Below are positions 33,293-42,816 of a stretch of DNA of 64,000 bases, in pieces (the stretch's first letter is position 1; each line of letters starts with the position of its first letter). The notes beneath the pieces were generated by a model. The model was not told where the DNA came from. It worked only from the letters and a program-made list of their open reading frames with translations, and did no database searches. This stretch comes from Thermus tenuipuniceus. Lineage in GTDB: Bacteria; Deinococcota; Deinococci; Deinococcales; Thermaceae. The position numbers and the translations under genes were made by a program. The stretch covers positions 1 through 64,000 of the forward strand of contig NZ_KZ672956.1 in the NCBI RefSeq assembly GCF_002964845.1, read 5' to 3'.

Positions 33293-34096
33293 ATGGACCT
33301 TCTGGAGCGGCTTGGGCTTCTTGGGCGGCGGGTCCTCCTCCTGCACCACGACGACCTGGGCCTGACCCATGCGCAAAACGGAGCCTACCAGGTCCTGGGA
33401 TTTCCCACGGGAAGCGTGATGGTGCCAGGGGCCTGGGCCAGCGGGGTCAGGGGAGAGGACCTTGGGGTGCACCTGGTGCTCACCAGCGAGTGGCCTGCCC
33501 CCAGGATGCGGCCCCTCACGGAAGGGGAAAGCCTTCGGGACGAAGTGGGGTATTTCCCTTCTTCTCTGGAGGTTCTTTGGCAGAATGCCCGCCTCGAGGA
33601 GGTGGAGCGGGAGCTAAGGGCCCAGATTGGGGCGGCGAAAAGGCTTTTCTCCCCCACGCACCTGGACACCCACCAGGGGGCGGTCCTCCGCCCCGACCTG
33701 GCGGAGGTCTACGTGCGCCTGGCCCAGGAATACCGCCTGGTGCCCTTGATCCCGGAGAGCCTCGAGGGCCTGGGGGTCCCGCCTGTATTTTTGCCGGAGC
33801 TGGAAAGGCTCATGGCCCAGGTGCCCTTCCCCAGGGTGCGCTTCCTGGACCCCTATGGCCTTCCCCCGGAGGGGCGGCTTGGCTTTTACCTGAACCTGGC
33901 CAACCTGCCCCCTGGCCTTTACTACCTGGTCCACCACAGCGCCCTCCCCACCCCTGAGGGCCGGGTCCTTCCCGACTGGAGGACGCGGGAGGCGGATTAC
34001 TTCGCCCTTGCCCACCCCGAGGTGCGCCGGGTCCTTTCCGAGTTCTACCCCCTCACCTGGCGGGCCGTGCGGGAAGTCCTTTGGGGGGAATCATGA
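33293..34096 (+). CDS. YdjC/ChbG-type carbohydrate deacetylase
   Basis: 267 residues from ATG 33293, with a purine-rich GAAGGGAAAGGGG upstream. The H-H-D-D-L-G-L motif (metal Asp/His) and T-H-L-D-T-H-Q match the YdjC family, which removes acetyl groups from N-acetylated sugars such as chitobiose. A TAGGAT at 33261-33266 may be its -10 box. First gene of a ten-gene plus-strand sugar cluster; its end overlaps the symporter gene by 4 bases. Confidence 0.82.
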   Translation: MDLLERLGLLGRRVLLLHHDDLGLTHAQNGAYQVLGFPTGSVMVPGAWASGVRGEDLGVHLVLTSEWPAPRMRPLTEGESLRDEVGYFPSSLEVLWQNARLEEVERELRAQIGAAKRLFSPTHLDTHQGAVLRPDLAEVYVRLAQEYRLVPLIPESLEGLGVPPVFLPELERLMAQVPFPRVRFLDPYGLPPEGRLGFYLNLANLPPGLYYLVHHSALPTPEGRVLPDWRTREADYFALAHPEVRRVLSEFYPLTWRAVREVLWGES

Positions 34097-35346
34097 AAAA
34101 GTGGCGCTACGCCTCGGGGCAGCTGGGCCTCACCCTGGTTTCCGAGAGCTTCGGCACCTATCTGGCCTTCTTTTATCTGGAGAAGCTCGGCCTTTCCGCT
34201 GCCTTTTACGCCCTGGCCCGCACGGTGTATGCCTTTTGGGACGCCATCAACGACCCCCTGTTCGGCCACCTTTCCGACCGCACCAAGACCCGGCTGGGCC
34301 GTAGGCGGCCCTGGCTTCTTGTGGGTGTTCCCCTGTTTCTTCTCTTCTACCTCCTGGTCTTCTGGGTGCCGGACTGGGCCCGCTCCCCTCAGGTCCTGCC
34401 CTACTACTTTGCCGTGGGCATTGTCCTTTATGAAACCATGGCCACCGTGGTCTGGACCAACTACGGGGCCCTCTTCCCGGAGATGTTCCGGGGCCTTGGC
34501 GAGAGGGCGGGAGCCGCGGCCTTGAAGCGGGGCACGGAGCTTTTCGGTTTGATCCTGGGGATTGCCGTGGCCCCCCTGGTCTACGCCCAGGTGGGGTTTT
34601 TGGGCATGGCCCTCCTCTTCGCCGTGCTTGCCCTTGTGGCCTTTCTCCTCTTCTTCCCAGGCATCCAGGAGGACCCCAAGGCGGAAAGTGGCCTGGGGCT
34701 AAGGGAGTCCTTCCGCCTGGTCCTGGCGAACCGGGCCTTCTGGGTGGCGGCTTTGGTGGGGCTTCTCTTTGAGTTTGGGCGCATGGTGATCCAAACGGGG
34801 ATGGCCTTCTATGCCAAGCACAGCCTGGGCCTGCCGGAAGGGGCCACCACCTTTCTTTTCGCCGCCGTTTTCCTGGTGGCTATACCCTCGGTCTTCCTCT
34901 GGGGCCGGCTGGCAAGGACCCTGGGGGGCAAAAGGGCCTGGCGGCTCGCCCACCTCCTCATGGGCGTGGCGGCCTTGCTCCTTTTCCTTCCCCAAAGCCT
35001 CCTTTCCGCCATCCTGGTGGGGGCCTTGGTGGGGGTGGGGTTTGCCGGGGTTAGGGTCACGGGGGAGGTGGTGATGGCCAAGGTGATAGACCTGGACGCT
35101 GAGGGGACGGGCACCCGGCGGGAAGGGGCCTACTACAGCCTGGTGGGGCTTTTTGGCCGGGCCTCAGGGGCCTTGGTGGGGCTTTCCTTCGCCCTCCTTG
35201 GACTCTTTTTTGGGTATGTGAGCGGGGAAAACCCCGGGCCGAACCCGGGTTTGGCCTTCCGCTTCCTGGTGGCGGTGATTCCGGGGGTGGCTATCCTGCT
35301 GGCCTACTTCCTTGCGGCCCTTTTCCCCCACGAGATCAAGGAGTAG
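34093..35346 (+). CDS. GPH-family sugar:cation symporter
   Basis: 417 residues, about 12 membrane helices. The D-A-I-N-D-P-L-F-G-H-L-S-D-R-T-K-T-R-L-G-R-R-R-P-W stretch after helix 2 is the signature of the glycoside-pentoside-hexuronide (MelB-type) family. It would import a glycoside with Na+ or H+. A paralogue lies later in the same cluster. ATGA overlap with the deacetylase; 6 bases before the GH2 gene. Confidence 0.9.
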   Translation: MKKWRYASGQLGLTLVSESFGTYLAFFYLEKLGLSAAFYALARTVYAFWDAINDPLFGHLSDRTKTRLGRRRPWLLVGVPLFLLFYLLVFWVPDWARSPQVLPYYFAVGIVLYETMATVVWTNYGALFPEMFRGLGERAGAAALKRGTELFGLILGIAVAPLVYAQVGFLGMALLFAVLALVAFLLFFPGIQEDPKAESGLGLRESFRLVLANRAFWVAALVGLLFEFGRMVIQTGMAFYAKHSLGLPEGATTFLFAAVFLVAIPSVFLWGRLARTLGGKRAWRLAHLLMGVAALLLFLPQSLLSAILVGALVGVGFAGVRVTGEVVMAKVIDLDAEGTGTRREGAYYSLVGLFGRASGALVGLSFALLGLFFGYVSGENPGPNPGLAFRFLVAVIPGVAILLAYFLAALFPHEIKE

Positions 35347-35352
35347 AGCCCT

Positions 35353-37080
35353 ATGAAGCTGGACCCTAACCATCCCAGGCCCACCCTCCAGCGCCCGGGT
35401 TGGAAGGACCTCGAGGGCCCGTGGAACCTCTCCTTGAACGAGGCCGAGGACCCCACGAAGGTGCGCTTCGACCGCACCATCCAGGTGCCCTTTCCCCCCG
35501 AGGCCCCGGGTAGCGGGGTGGGCGAACCCTGGGTGCAGGTGGCCTGGTACCGGAAGGTCCTAAGGGTAAAGCCCAGGCCCGGCCTTCGGCTTTTCCTGCG
35601 CTTTGGAGCGGTGGACTACCGGGCGGAGGTCTTTTTGAACGGGGCCCGGGTCCTGGAACACGAAGGGGGGCATACCCCCTTTGGCCTGGAGCTCACCCCC
35701 TTCCTGGGGAGGCCCTTGGAGGTCCTGGTGCGGGCGGAGGACGATCCCTCGGATCCGGAAAAGCCTAGGGGCAAGCAGGCCCTGGGGGAGCCCGAGGGCA
35801 TCTTCTACCCGAGGACCACGGGGATCTGGCAGCCAGTTTGGCTGGAATGGGTTCCGGAAAGCCATATCGCCTCCCTTCGCCTCCGCCCGGACCTCGAGGC
35901 CTTGGGCTTCCACCTGGAGGTCCAGGCCGTGGGGGAAGGGGATGCGGTGGAGGTGGCCCTTTTTCCGGGGGTGCGGGGGGAGGTTCCCTTTGGGGAAAAG
36001 CCTTGGCTGGAAGCCCGTTTTCCCCTTGCCGGCGGGCTTGCCCGAGGGTTTTTGGGGCTTCCCCTAAAGGGAGAGGCCGGGGCTTTCCTCTGGCGCCCGG
36101 AGAATCCGGTGCTTTTCCCCTTGTGCCTCCGCCTCCTCGGGGGAAGGCGGGTTCTGGACGAGGCCTACTCCTACGGGGGCTTAAGGGAAGTTTCCGCCCG
36201 GCAAGGGGTCTTCTTCCTCAACAGGGAGCCCTACTACCCCAAGCTGGTCCTGGACCAGGGGCTTTGGCCGGAGGGGCACCTGGCCCCGCCTGGCCTATCC
36301 GCCCTTAGGCGGGACGTGGAGCTCGTTAAGGCCCTGGGCTTCAACGGGGTGCGCAAGCACCAGAAGCTGGAGGACCCCCGCTACCTCCACCTGGCGGATC
36401 GGCTAGGACTTTTGGTCTTCGCCGAGATGCCAAGCTTCTTCCGCTTCTCTCCCAAGGCCGCCCGGCGCTACCTGGCCGAGCTGGTGGCGGCCTTGGAGCG
36501 GGACCACAACCACCCCAGCGTGGTGGCCTGGGTCCTTTTCAACGAGAGCTGGGGCCTTTGGCCTTGGGGGCCTGAGGCTCGCTTCTTCCTCCAGGGCGTG
36601 TTTTTCCTGGCCCGCTCCTTGGACCCCACGCGCCTTTTGGTGGATAACGACGGCTTTGAGCACGGGTCCTTTTGGGACCTCTATACCGTGCACGATTACG
36701 CTCCCCCCGAGGTCCTTGCCCGCCGCTACCGCCAGAAGCCCTTTCCCCTGGCCCCCATGGGCCGGCCCCTTTCCTGGGAGGTTCTTCCTGAAGGGGTGCA
36801 CCCCTTCCTCTCCGAGTTCGGGGGTGTAAGGCTCAAGGGCTCCACCCCGGGCTGGGGGTACCGGGAGGTGGAGGGGGAGGAGGCCTTCTTGCAGGAGGTT
36901 CTCCGTTATTTGGAGGTGGCCTGCGAAAGCCTCCTGGGCGGGTTTTGCTACACCCAGCTCTACGACACCTTCCAGGAGGAAAACGGGCTTTTGGACTTCT
37001 GGCGCAGGCCCAAGGTGCCCCCGGAGAGGGTGCGGGCTTTCCTGGAGGGGTGCGAGGCCAGACGGATGCTTTGGGGGTAG
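35353..37080 (+). CDS. GH2 glycoside hydrolase (beta-galactosidase/beta-glucuronidase type)
   Basis: 575 residues, no signal peptide. An N-terminal jelly-roll domain and an Ig-like domain precede a TIM barrel. Acid/base Glu398 lies in V-L-F-N-E-S-W-G and nucleophile Glu488 in F-L-S-E-F-G-G. The size is nearer to beta-glucuronidase-like members than to LacZ. Substrate by context: a beta-galactoside, beta-glucoside or similar imported by the neighbouring symporter. Confidence 0.85.
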   Translation: MKLDPNHPRPTLQRPGWKDLEGPWNLSLNEAEDPTKVRFDRTIQVPFPPEAPGSGVGEPWVQVAWYRKVLRVKPRPGLRLFLRFGAVDYRAEVFLNGARVLEHEGGHTPFGLELTPFLGRPLEVLVRAEDDPSDPEKPRGKQALGEPEGIFYPRTTGIWQPVWLEWVPESHIASLRLRPDLEALGFHLEVQAVGEGDAVEVALFPGVRGEVPFGEKPWLEARFPLAGGLARGFLGLPLKGEAGAFLWRPENPVLFPLCLRLLGGRRVLDEAYSYGGLREVSARQGVFFLNREPYYPKLVLDQGLWPEGHLAPPGLSALRRDVELVKALGFNGVRKHQKLEDPRYLHLADRLGLLVFAEMPSFFRFSPKAARRYLAELVAALERDHNHPSVVAWVLFNESWGLWPWGPEARFFLQGVFFLARSLDPTRLLVDNDGFEHGSFWDLYTVHDYAPPEVLARRYRQKPFPLAPMGRPLSWEVLPEGVHPFLSEFGGVRLKGSTPGWGYREVEGEEAFLQEVLRYLEVACESLLGGFCYTQLYDTFQEENGLLDFWRRPKVPPERVRAFLEGCEARRMLWG

Positions 37081-37083
37081 GTT

Positions 37084-39474
37084 ATGGGTGCGCCGCGAAA
37101 GGGCTTGCTGAAGAAACTTTGGAATGCGGTGGAAATGGTGGCCCTTCTGGGCCCGGGAGTTCTCCTTTTGGCCATCCAGTACGCCAGGAAGCGGGATCGG
37201 TGGGAGCCCAAGACCCCCTTCCTCCCATGGCAAGGGGTGGGGAAGCCCCTGGGCCTAAAGGCCATTCCCGGCGGGGTGAGGGTGCGTTTCCAGGAGGTGG
37301 AACTGGAAGCGGTCTTCCTGGGAGAGGACCTCCTCCGCCTCACCTGGTTTCCCGGCGAGGCGGTGCCTCCTTACGCCCTGGCGGGGGCGGAGGAAGCCTC
37401 CCCCTTTGAGCCCGAGCGCCAGGAGGGAGGCCGCCTTCTTAGAACCCCCCACCTGGCCCTGGCGGTGGAGGAGGAAGGGTTGACCCTCTGGGATGGGGCG
37501 GGAAGGCTTCTCAGGCAGGAGGCCTACCCCGAGCGCTCGAGGAGGGCCTGGCGGCACCGGGTGCACCTGGCCCCGGAAGAGAGGGTCTTTGGCCTTGGGG
37601 AAAGGGCCTATACCTTGGACCGCCGGGGTGGGGTCTTCCGTTTCTGGAACCAGGACCCTGGGGGAAGCTACAGCCCCGGGGAGGATCCCCTCTACCTTTC
37701 GGTACCCCTTTGGCTTTCCCAAAAGCCCGAGGGAGGGTACCTGGCCTTTTACGAGAACCCTGCGGATGGCTTTGCCGACCTGCGGGAAGGCGAGGCCCTG
37801 GTGGGCTTTCTTGGCGGAACCTTCCGCTACTACCTGATCCCGGGGCCCCTGGAGGAAGCCCTGGCCCGTTATGTGCGCCTCACCGGCCTTCCACCCCTGC
37901 CGCCCCGCTGGGCCCTGGGCTTCCACTATGCCCGCTGGGGACTTAGGACCCGGAAGGAGGTGGAGGAGGTGGTGGAGGGTTTCCTGAAGCGGAACCTTCC
38001 CCTGAAGGCGGTCCACCTGGACATCGATTACATGCGGGGATACAGGGTGTTCACCGTGGATGAAAAGCGCTTTCCCGACCTGGGGGGCATGGTGCGGACC
38101 TTCCGGAAAAGAGGAGTGCACACGGTGCCCATCCTGGATCCCGGGATTAAGGGAGAAAGGGGATTTTCCCCTTATGAGGAGGGCCTAAGGAAGGGGGTGT
38201 TCTGCCGTTTGCCCTCGGGGGAGGTTTTCCTGGGTCCCGTCTGGCCTGGGCTTGCTGCTTTCCCCGACTTCACCGACCCCAAGGGCCGGGCCTGGTGGGG
38301 GGAGAGGCTTAAGGGCTTCTTGGACATGGGGGTTTCCGGCTTCTGGCTGGACATGAACGAGCCCGCCCTCTTTGCCGCCTGGGGCGAGCCCACCTTTCCC
38401 CGGAGCATCCGCCATGCCCTCGAGGGCCAAGGGGGGGACCATGCCTTAGCCCACAACCTCTACGGCCTCCTCATGGCCCGGGCCAGCTTTGAGGGATTCC
38501 GGGAACATGCCCCCCTTCGCCGGCCCTTCCTCCTCACCCGGGCGGGGTTTGCCGGGGTGCAGCGCTACGCCTGGGCCTGGACCGGGGATGTGGAGAGCAG
38601 CTGGGAGGGCCTGAGGACCACCCTGCGGGCCCTCCTGGGCCTTTCCCTTTCCGGGGTGTACTTCGTGGGCTCGGACATCGGGGGCTTTAGCGGAAACCCC
38701 TCCCCCGAGCTCTATGTGCGATGGTTCCAGCTTGCCGCCTTTACCCCTTTTTTCCGCCTCCACTCCGCCCGCTGGACCAGGCGCCGGGAGCCCTGGCGCT
38801 TTGGGGAGGAGGTCTTGGAGGGGGTGCGCTGGGCTATGGAGCTTAGGGAAAGGCTTCTTCCTTATCTCTACACCTTGGCCTATCGGGCGAGCCGGGAGGG
38901 GCTTCTCCTCCTCAGGCCCCTTTTCCTGCAAGGGGGCCAGCCTGATGGGGCAGACCTCGAGGAGGCCTTCTTGTTGGGAAGAGACCTCCTGGTGGCCCCG
39001 GTCCTGGAGGAAGGGGCCAGGGCTAAGGAGGTGCCCTTGTCCAAGGGCAGGTGGTACCTCTGGGAGGAGGATGGAGTCCTGGAGGGCCCCGCCCGGGTAC
39101 GGCTTCCCGCTTCCCTAAAGCGGATTCCCCTTTTGGTGCGGGCCGGGTCCATCCTGCCCCTCTTGGAGGAAGGGGGCCTTGCCCTGCACCTTTACCCGGG
39201 GGAAGGCGGTGCGGAAGGCCGCCTGTACTGGGATGAGGGGGATGGGGAGGGAGCCTCCAGGCGGGACCGCTTCCGTCTGGAAAGGGCGGGGGGAGGCTTC
39301 CGCCTCCTTTGGGAAAGCCAGGGGGAATACCCCTGGCCCTGGGAGGGGGTGGGCCTGAGGCTTTTCGGCGGGAGGCTTCTTAGAGCTTGGGTGGAGGGGA
39401 AGGGGTACCGGGCTGAAGCCGGGAGCGTCCGCCTTCCTCCCTTCCAAGAGGCCCTTTTGGAGGTGGAAGGATGA
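37084..39474 (+). CDS. GH31 alpha-glucosidase-type enzyme with hydrophobic N-terminus
   Basis: 796 residues. Nucleophile Asp423 in G-F-W-L-D-M-N-E-P and acid/base Asp502 in W-T-G-D-V-E-S-S-W; the latter box usually reads G-D-N. H-L-D-I-D-Y-M-R-G-Y-R-V-F-T is of alpha-glucosidase rather than alpha-xylosidase or sulfoquinovosidase type. Residues about 13-32 are a hydrophobic stretch after a basic start (M-G-A-P-R-K-G-L-L-K-K), like a membrane anchor or uncleaved signal. The true start could be later. 3-base gap from the GH2 gene, 4-base overlap with the next. Confidence 0.85.
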   Translation: MGAPRKGLLKKLWNAVEMVALLGPGVLLLAIQYARKRDRWEPKTPFLPWQGVGKPLGLKAIPGGVRVRFQEVELEAVFLGEDLLRLTWFPGEAVPPYALAGAEEASPFEPERQEGGRLLRTPHLALAVEEEGLTLWDGAGRLLRQEAYPERSRRAWRHRVHLAPEERVFGLGERAYTLDRRGGVFRFWNQDPGGSYSPGEDPLYLSVPLWLSQKPEGGYLAFYENPADGFADLREGEALVGFLGGTFRYYLIPGPLEEALARYVRLTGLPPLPPRWALGFHYARWGLRTRKEVEEVVEGFLKRNLPLKAVHLDIDYMRGYRVFTVDEKRFPDLGGMVRTFRKRGVHTVPILDPGIKGERGFSPYEEGLRKGVFCRLPSGEVFLGPVWPGLAAFPDFTDPKGRAWWGERLKGFLDMGVSGFWLDMNEPALFAAWGEPTFPRSIRHALEGQGGDHALAHNLYGLLMARASFEGFREHAPLRRPFLLTRAGFAGVQRYAWAWTGDVESSWEGLRTTLRALLGLSLSGVYFVGSDIGGFSGNPSPELYVRWFQLAAFTPFFRLHSARWTRRREPWRFGEEVLEGVRWAMELRERLLPYLYTLAYRASREGLLLLRPLFLQGGQPDGADLEEAFLLGRDLLVAPVLEEGARAKEVPLSKGRWYLWEEDGVLEGPARVRLPASLKRIPLLVRAGSILPLLEEGGLALHLYPGEGGAEGRLYWDEGDGEGASRRDRFRLERAGGGFRLLWESQGEYPWPWEGVGLRLFGGRLLRAWVEGKGYRAEAGSVRLPPFQEALLEVEG

Positions 39475-41519
39475 GGCTGCAAAGAGCCTGGTTTTTAGCC
39501 CATGAGGCGCAGACCCCTGCGGAGCTTCCCCGGGCCGGTTGGCGGGAGGTGGCGTTGCCCCACCAGTGGACCCTGGAGGGCTTGGAGGCGGAGGTGGGCT
39601 GGTACCGGTTTTCCCTTCCTGAGGGGGGCCTAAGGCGGTTTCTCTACTCCCTTGGGGACTATTACCAGGAGGCCTGGCTGGATGGCACCTACCTGGGGCG
39701 GCACGAGGGGTACTTCTTCCCCTGGCGCTTGGAGCTTCCCCCGGGGCGGGAGCTCCTCCTCCGGGTTGCCGCCCCCAAGGAGCCCCTGGGGGTTTGGCCT
39801 CGGTTCAAGCGGCAGATCAAGGGGGTCTTGGGCCAGCACGACTGCCGCCCTGGGGGGACCACGGCAAGGGGCCAGGAGCGGGGCACAGGGGGTCTTTGGG
39901 ACGGGGTGGAGGTGCTCTTCCGCGAGGAGGTGGCTCTACTCGGGCTTACCCACCGCCTCCACCCCCGGCCCGGAGGCTGGCGGCTTCTGGTGCGGCTCCT
40001 GGTGGATGCCCCTAGGGCCTTTCGGGAGCCCCTAAGCCTGAGGCTTCTTCCGGAGAACTTCCCGGGGGAAGCCCGGGAGGGGGAGGCCCTCCTGGAAGGG
40101 GAGGCGGGGAGGGCTTGGCGGGAGGTGGTGTGGGACCTCCCGGAGATGCCCCTCTGGGAGGTGCGGGAGCGGGGCTTTCCCCACCTCTTCTGCCTCGAGG
40201 CGGAGCTCCTGGGGGCCAGCCTCAGCGCCCCCCTGGGCTTCCGCACCGTGGGGCTGGACCCTGAGGGCTGGCTCCTCCTGAACGGCAGGAGGCTTTTCCT
40301 AAGGGGCACCAACGCCATCCCCACCCAGTGGCTGGCGGGCTACACAGAGGCCATGGCCCAAAGGGACGTGGCCCTCCTCAAGGAGGCCAACCTGAACGCG
40401 GTGCGGGTCCACGCCCACGTGACCCACCCTGCCTTCTACCGGGCCTGCGACCGGGAGGGGATCCTGGTCTGGCAGGACTTCCCCTTGCAGTGGGGGTACG
40501 CCCCCGACGAGGCCTTCGCCCAGGAGGCCCTGCGCCAGGTGCGGGCCATGGTGGAGCTTCTTGGGGCCCATCCCTCCATTTACCTCTGGTGCGCCCAGAA
40601 CGAGCCCACCCACAACCGCCACACCTTAGGCCCCCTCCTTTCCGCTGCCCTCAGGGCCGAAGACCCCACCCGTCCGGTGAAGGAGGCCTCGGATTTCCGC
40701 GAGCACCCCTACCCCGGGTGGTACTGGGGGCATATACGGGACTTCCTGGCCCTCCCCGGGGCGCCTCTCCCTTCCGAGTTCGGGGCCCAGGCCCTGCCCC
40801 GGGCGGAGCTCCTGCGCCGGGTCCTGGGGGAGGCGGCCTGGCCTCCTAGGTGGGAGGTCTGGGCCTACCACAACTTCCAGCCCCATGAGACCTTCCGGGT
40901 GGCGGGGGTGGAGGTTGGGGGGTCCCTGGAGGAGTTTGTGGAGAACTCCCAGGCCTACCAGGCGAGGCTACTGGAGTTTGCCATCCACGCCTACCGGCGG
41001 GGGAAGGGGAGGGTGGTGGGCTACTTCCAGTTCATGTTCGTGGAGCCCTGGGAGGGGATCACCTGGGCGGTGGTGGACGTGGAGCGGGTCCCCAAGAAGG
41101 GCTATCACGCCCTGAAGGAGGCCAGCAGCCTGGTTCTCCTCTCCCTGGTTCCCTACCGGGAAAGGATGGAGGTGGGGGGGCCTCCCCTGCAGGAGGCCTG
41201 GCTCGTAAGCGACCTGGAAAGGCCCCTAAGCCTTCGGGTCCACCTTTTCCTGGAAGGCCCGCAAGACCTTTCCCTTTACGAAGAGGAGGTGGCCCTGGCC
41301 CCCGGGGAGGCCAGGCGGTTTTTCAGCCTGGGGGAGCTTTGGGAAAGCCCCCTCGAGGTCCAGGCCCGCTTCCTTCCCCTCCAGGAGGCTTTGAGGGGGC
41401 TTACCCCTGGCGCCTACCGCCTGGTGGGGGAAGCCTACGAGGGGGAGAGGCTTTGGTCCCGCCATGTCCTCGAGGTGGAGTATCTGGAGCCTATCCTGCC
41501 CCTGGGGGTGGCCTGGTGA
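39471..41519 (+). CDS. GH2 glycoside hydrolase, beta-mannosidase/exo-glucosaminidase-like
   Basis: 682 residues, no signal peptide. Acid/base Glu378 in W-C-A-Q-N-E-P-T-H-N and nucleophile Glu436 in L-P-S-E-F-G-A-Q. The W-C-x-Q-N-E context and the later W-E-V-W-A-Y-H-N-F-Q-P recall beta-mannosidase and exo-beta-glucosaminidase clades more than LacZ. The presence of a ChbG-type deacetylase in the cluster makes a glucosamine-containing substrate possible. ATGA overlap upstream, GTGA overlap downstream. Confidence 0.82.
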   Translation: MRLQRAWFLAHEAQTPAELPRAGWREVALPHQWTLEGLEAEVGWYRFSLPEGGLRRFLYSLGDYYQEAWLDGTYLGRHEGYFFPWRLELPPGRELLLRVAAPKEPLGVWPRFKRQIKGVLGQHDCRPGGTTARGQERGTGGLWDGVEVLFREEVALLGLTHRLHPRPGGWRLLVRLLVDAPRAFREPLSLRLLPENFPGEAREGEALLEGEAGRAWREVVWDLPEMPLWEVRERGFPHLFCLEAELLGASLSAPLGFRTVGLDPEGWLLLNGRRLFLRGTNAIPTQWLAGYTEAMAQRDVALLKEANLNAVRVHAHVTHPAFYRACDREGILVWQDFPLQWGYAPDEAFAQEALRQVRAMVELLGAHPSIYLWCAQNEPTHNRHTLGPLLSAALRAEDPTRPVKEASDFREHPYPGWYWGHIRDFLALPGAPLPSEFGAQALPRAELLRRVLGEAAWPPRWEVWAYHNFQPHETFRVAGVEVGGSLEEFVENSQAYQARLLEFAIHAYRRGKGRVVGYFQFMFVEPWEGITWAVVDVERVPKKGYHALKEASSLVLLSLVPYRERMEVGGPPLQEAWLVSDLERPLSLRVHLFLEGPQDLSLYEEEVALAPGEARRFFSLGELWESPLEVQARFLPLQEALRGLTPGAYRLVGEAYEGERLWSRHVLEVEYLEPILPLGVAW

Positions 41520-42805
41520 TCCCGGCCCAGATCGCCTATGCCCTGGGTGCTTTGGGCCTAACCCTGCCGGGCCAGACCTTCGGCACCTACCTGGCCTTTT
41601 ACTACCTGGACCATCTGGGTTTGGCCGCCAGCGCCTTCGCCTTGGCCCGCTTGGTCTTTTCCGTCTGGGATGCGGTGAACGATCCCCTCTTCGGCTACCT
41701 CTCCGACCGCACCAGGACCCCCTGGGGCCGGAGGCGGCCCTGGCTTTTCCTGGGGCTTCCCCTGTTGCTCTTGGCCTTTTACCTCACCTTCGATGTCCCC
41801 GGGTCCTTCTTTCAGGGGCCTGCCCTCTTCTGGTATTGCCTTGGGGTGATCCTGTTCTTTGAGACCTTCGCCGCCCTCACCTGGGTGAACCACGCGGCCC
41901 TTTTCCCCGAGCTTTTCCACAAGGAGGAGGAGCGGGCCCGGGCCAACGCCTGGCGGCAGGGGTTCTACTTCGTGGGCCTGGCGGTGAGCATCGCCCTGAC
42001 CCCCCTGGTCTACACCGCCGTGGGCTTTTCTGGCATGGCCCTCCTCTATGGAGCCATCGGGGGGGTGCTGGTCCTCCTCTTCCTCCTGGCCATCCGGGAA
42101 GACCCCAAGGCGCAGCTGGCCAAGCCTCTTCCCCTCATCCCCGCCTTCCGCTACACCCTGGGGAACCAGGCCTTCTGGATCTACTCCCTGGCCGCCTTGT
42201 TCCTCCTCTTTGCCGTGGGGCTTTTGGGTGCGGCCATGCCCTTTTACGCCAAGTACGCCCTAGGCCTGGGGCCGGAGGCTACCTCCCTGCTCTTCGCTGC
42301 GGTCCTCCTGGCCGCTTTGCCCTCGGTCTTTCTCTGGGCCCGGCTGGCAGGGAGTTTGGGCCCTAAGGGAGCCTGGCTCCTGGCCATCGCTCTCTTGGCC
42401 CTGGGGGCCCTTCTTCTCTCCCTGCCCCGCACCCTTCTTGAGGCTTTGCCCGTGGGCTTCCTCATCGGGGTGGGGTTTGGCGGGGTGCTGGTCTTGGGGG
42501 ATGTCCTTCTGGCGGAGGTCATCGACCGGGACGCTCAGCTCACGGGAAGGAGGCGGGAAGGGGTCTACTATAGCGTCTATGGGTTTATCAATCGGCTTTC
42601 CGGGCCCCTACAGGCCCTTTCCTTTGCCCTCCTTACCCCCCTCTTCGGCTACGTGAGCGGGGAGGTTCCGGGGCCAAATCCGGAGGCTGCCTTCCGCTTC
42701 CTTATGGCGGGGCCTCCTTTCGTGGCTGCCCTTTTGGCCCTGGCTCTGGCCTTTCGCTTCCCTTACGGGACCAAGGGTAGAATGCCAGGGGCAGGAGGCT
42801 CCTAG
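41516..42805 (+). CDS. GPH-family sugar:cation symporter (second copy)
   Basis: 429 residues from GTG 41516, whose bases overlap the GH2 stop. A longer upstream frame is not used, since the protein begins naturally at VIPAQIAYALGALGL. D-A-V-N-D-P-L-F-G-Y-L-S-D-R-T-R-T-P-W-G-R-R-R-P-W signature. Clearly paralogous to the first symporter (shared F-G-T-Y-L-A-F, D-P-L-F-G, Y-A-K, F-G-Y-V-S-G-E motifs) but well diverged, suggesting a different substrate. Confidence 0.9.
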   Translation: MIPAQIAYALGALGLTLPGQTFGTYLAFYYLDHLGLAASAFALARLVFSVWDAVNDPLFGYLSDRTRTPWGRRRPWLFLGLPLLLLAFYLTFDVPGSFFQGPALFWYCLGVILFFETFAALTWVNHAALFPELFHKEEERARANAWRQGFYFVGLAVSIALTPLVYTAVGFSGMALLYGAIGGVLVLLFLLAIREDPKAQLAKPLPLIPAFRYTLGNQAFWIYSLAALFLLFAVGLLGAAMPFYAKYALGLGPEATSLLFAAVLLAALPSVFLWARLAGSLGPKGAWLLAIALLALGALLLSLPRTLLEALPVGFLIGVGFGGVLVLGDVLLAEVIDRDAQLTGRRREGVYYSVYGFINRLSGPLQALSFALLTPLFGYVSGEVPGPNPEAAFRFLMAGPPFVAALLALALAFRFPYGTKGRMPGAGGS

Positions 42806-42816
42806 GGAGGGTGGGC

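Noticed and set aside
37084-39474. GH31 as a sulfoquinovosidase
   Set aside because: This would fit thylakoid-lipid breakdown, but the H-L-D-I-D-Y-M and G-D-V-E-S-S-W regions are of alpha-glucosidase type and I do not see the arginine-tryptophan signature known for sulfoquinovosidases. Not fully excluded.
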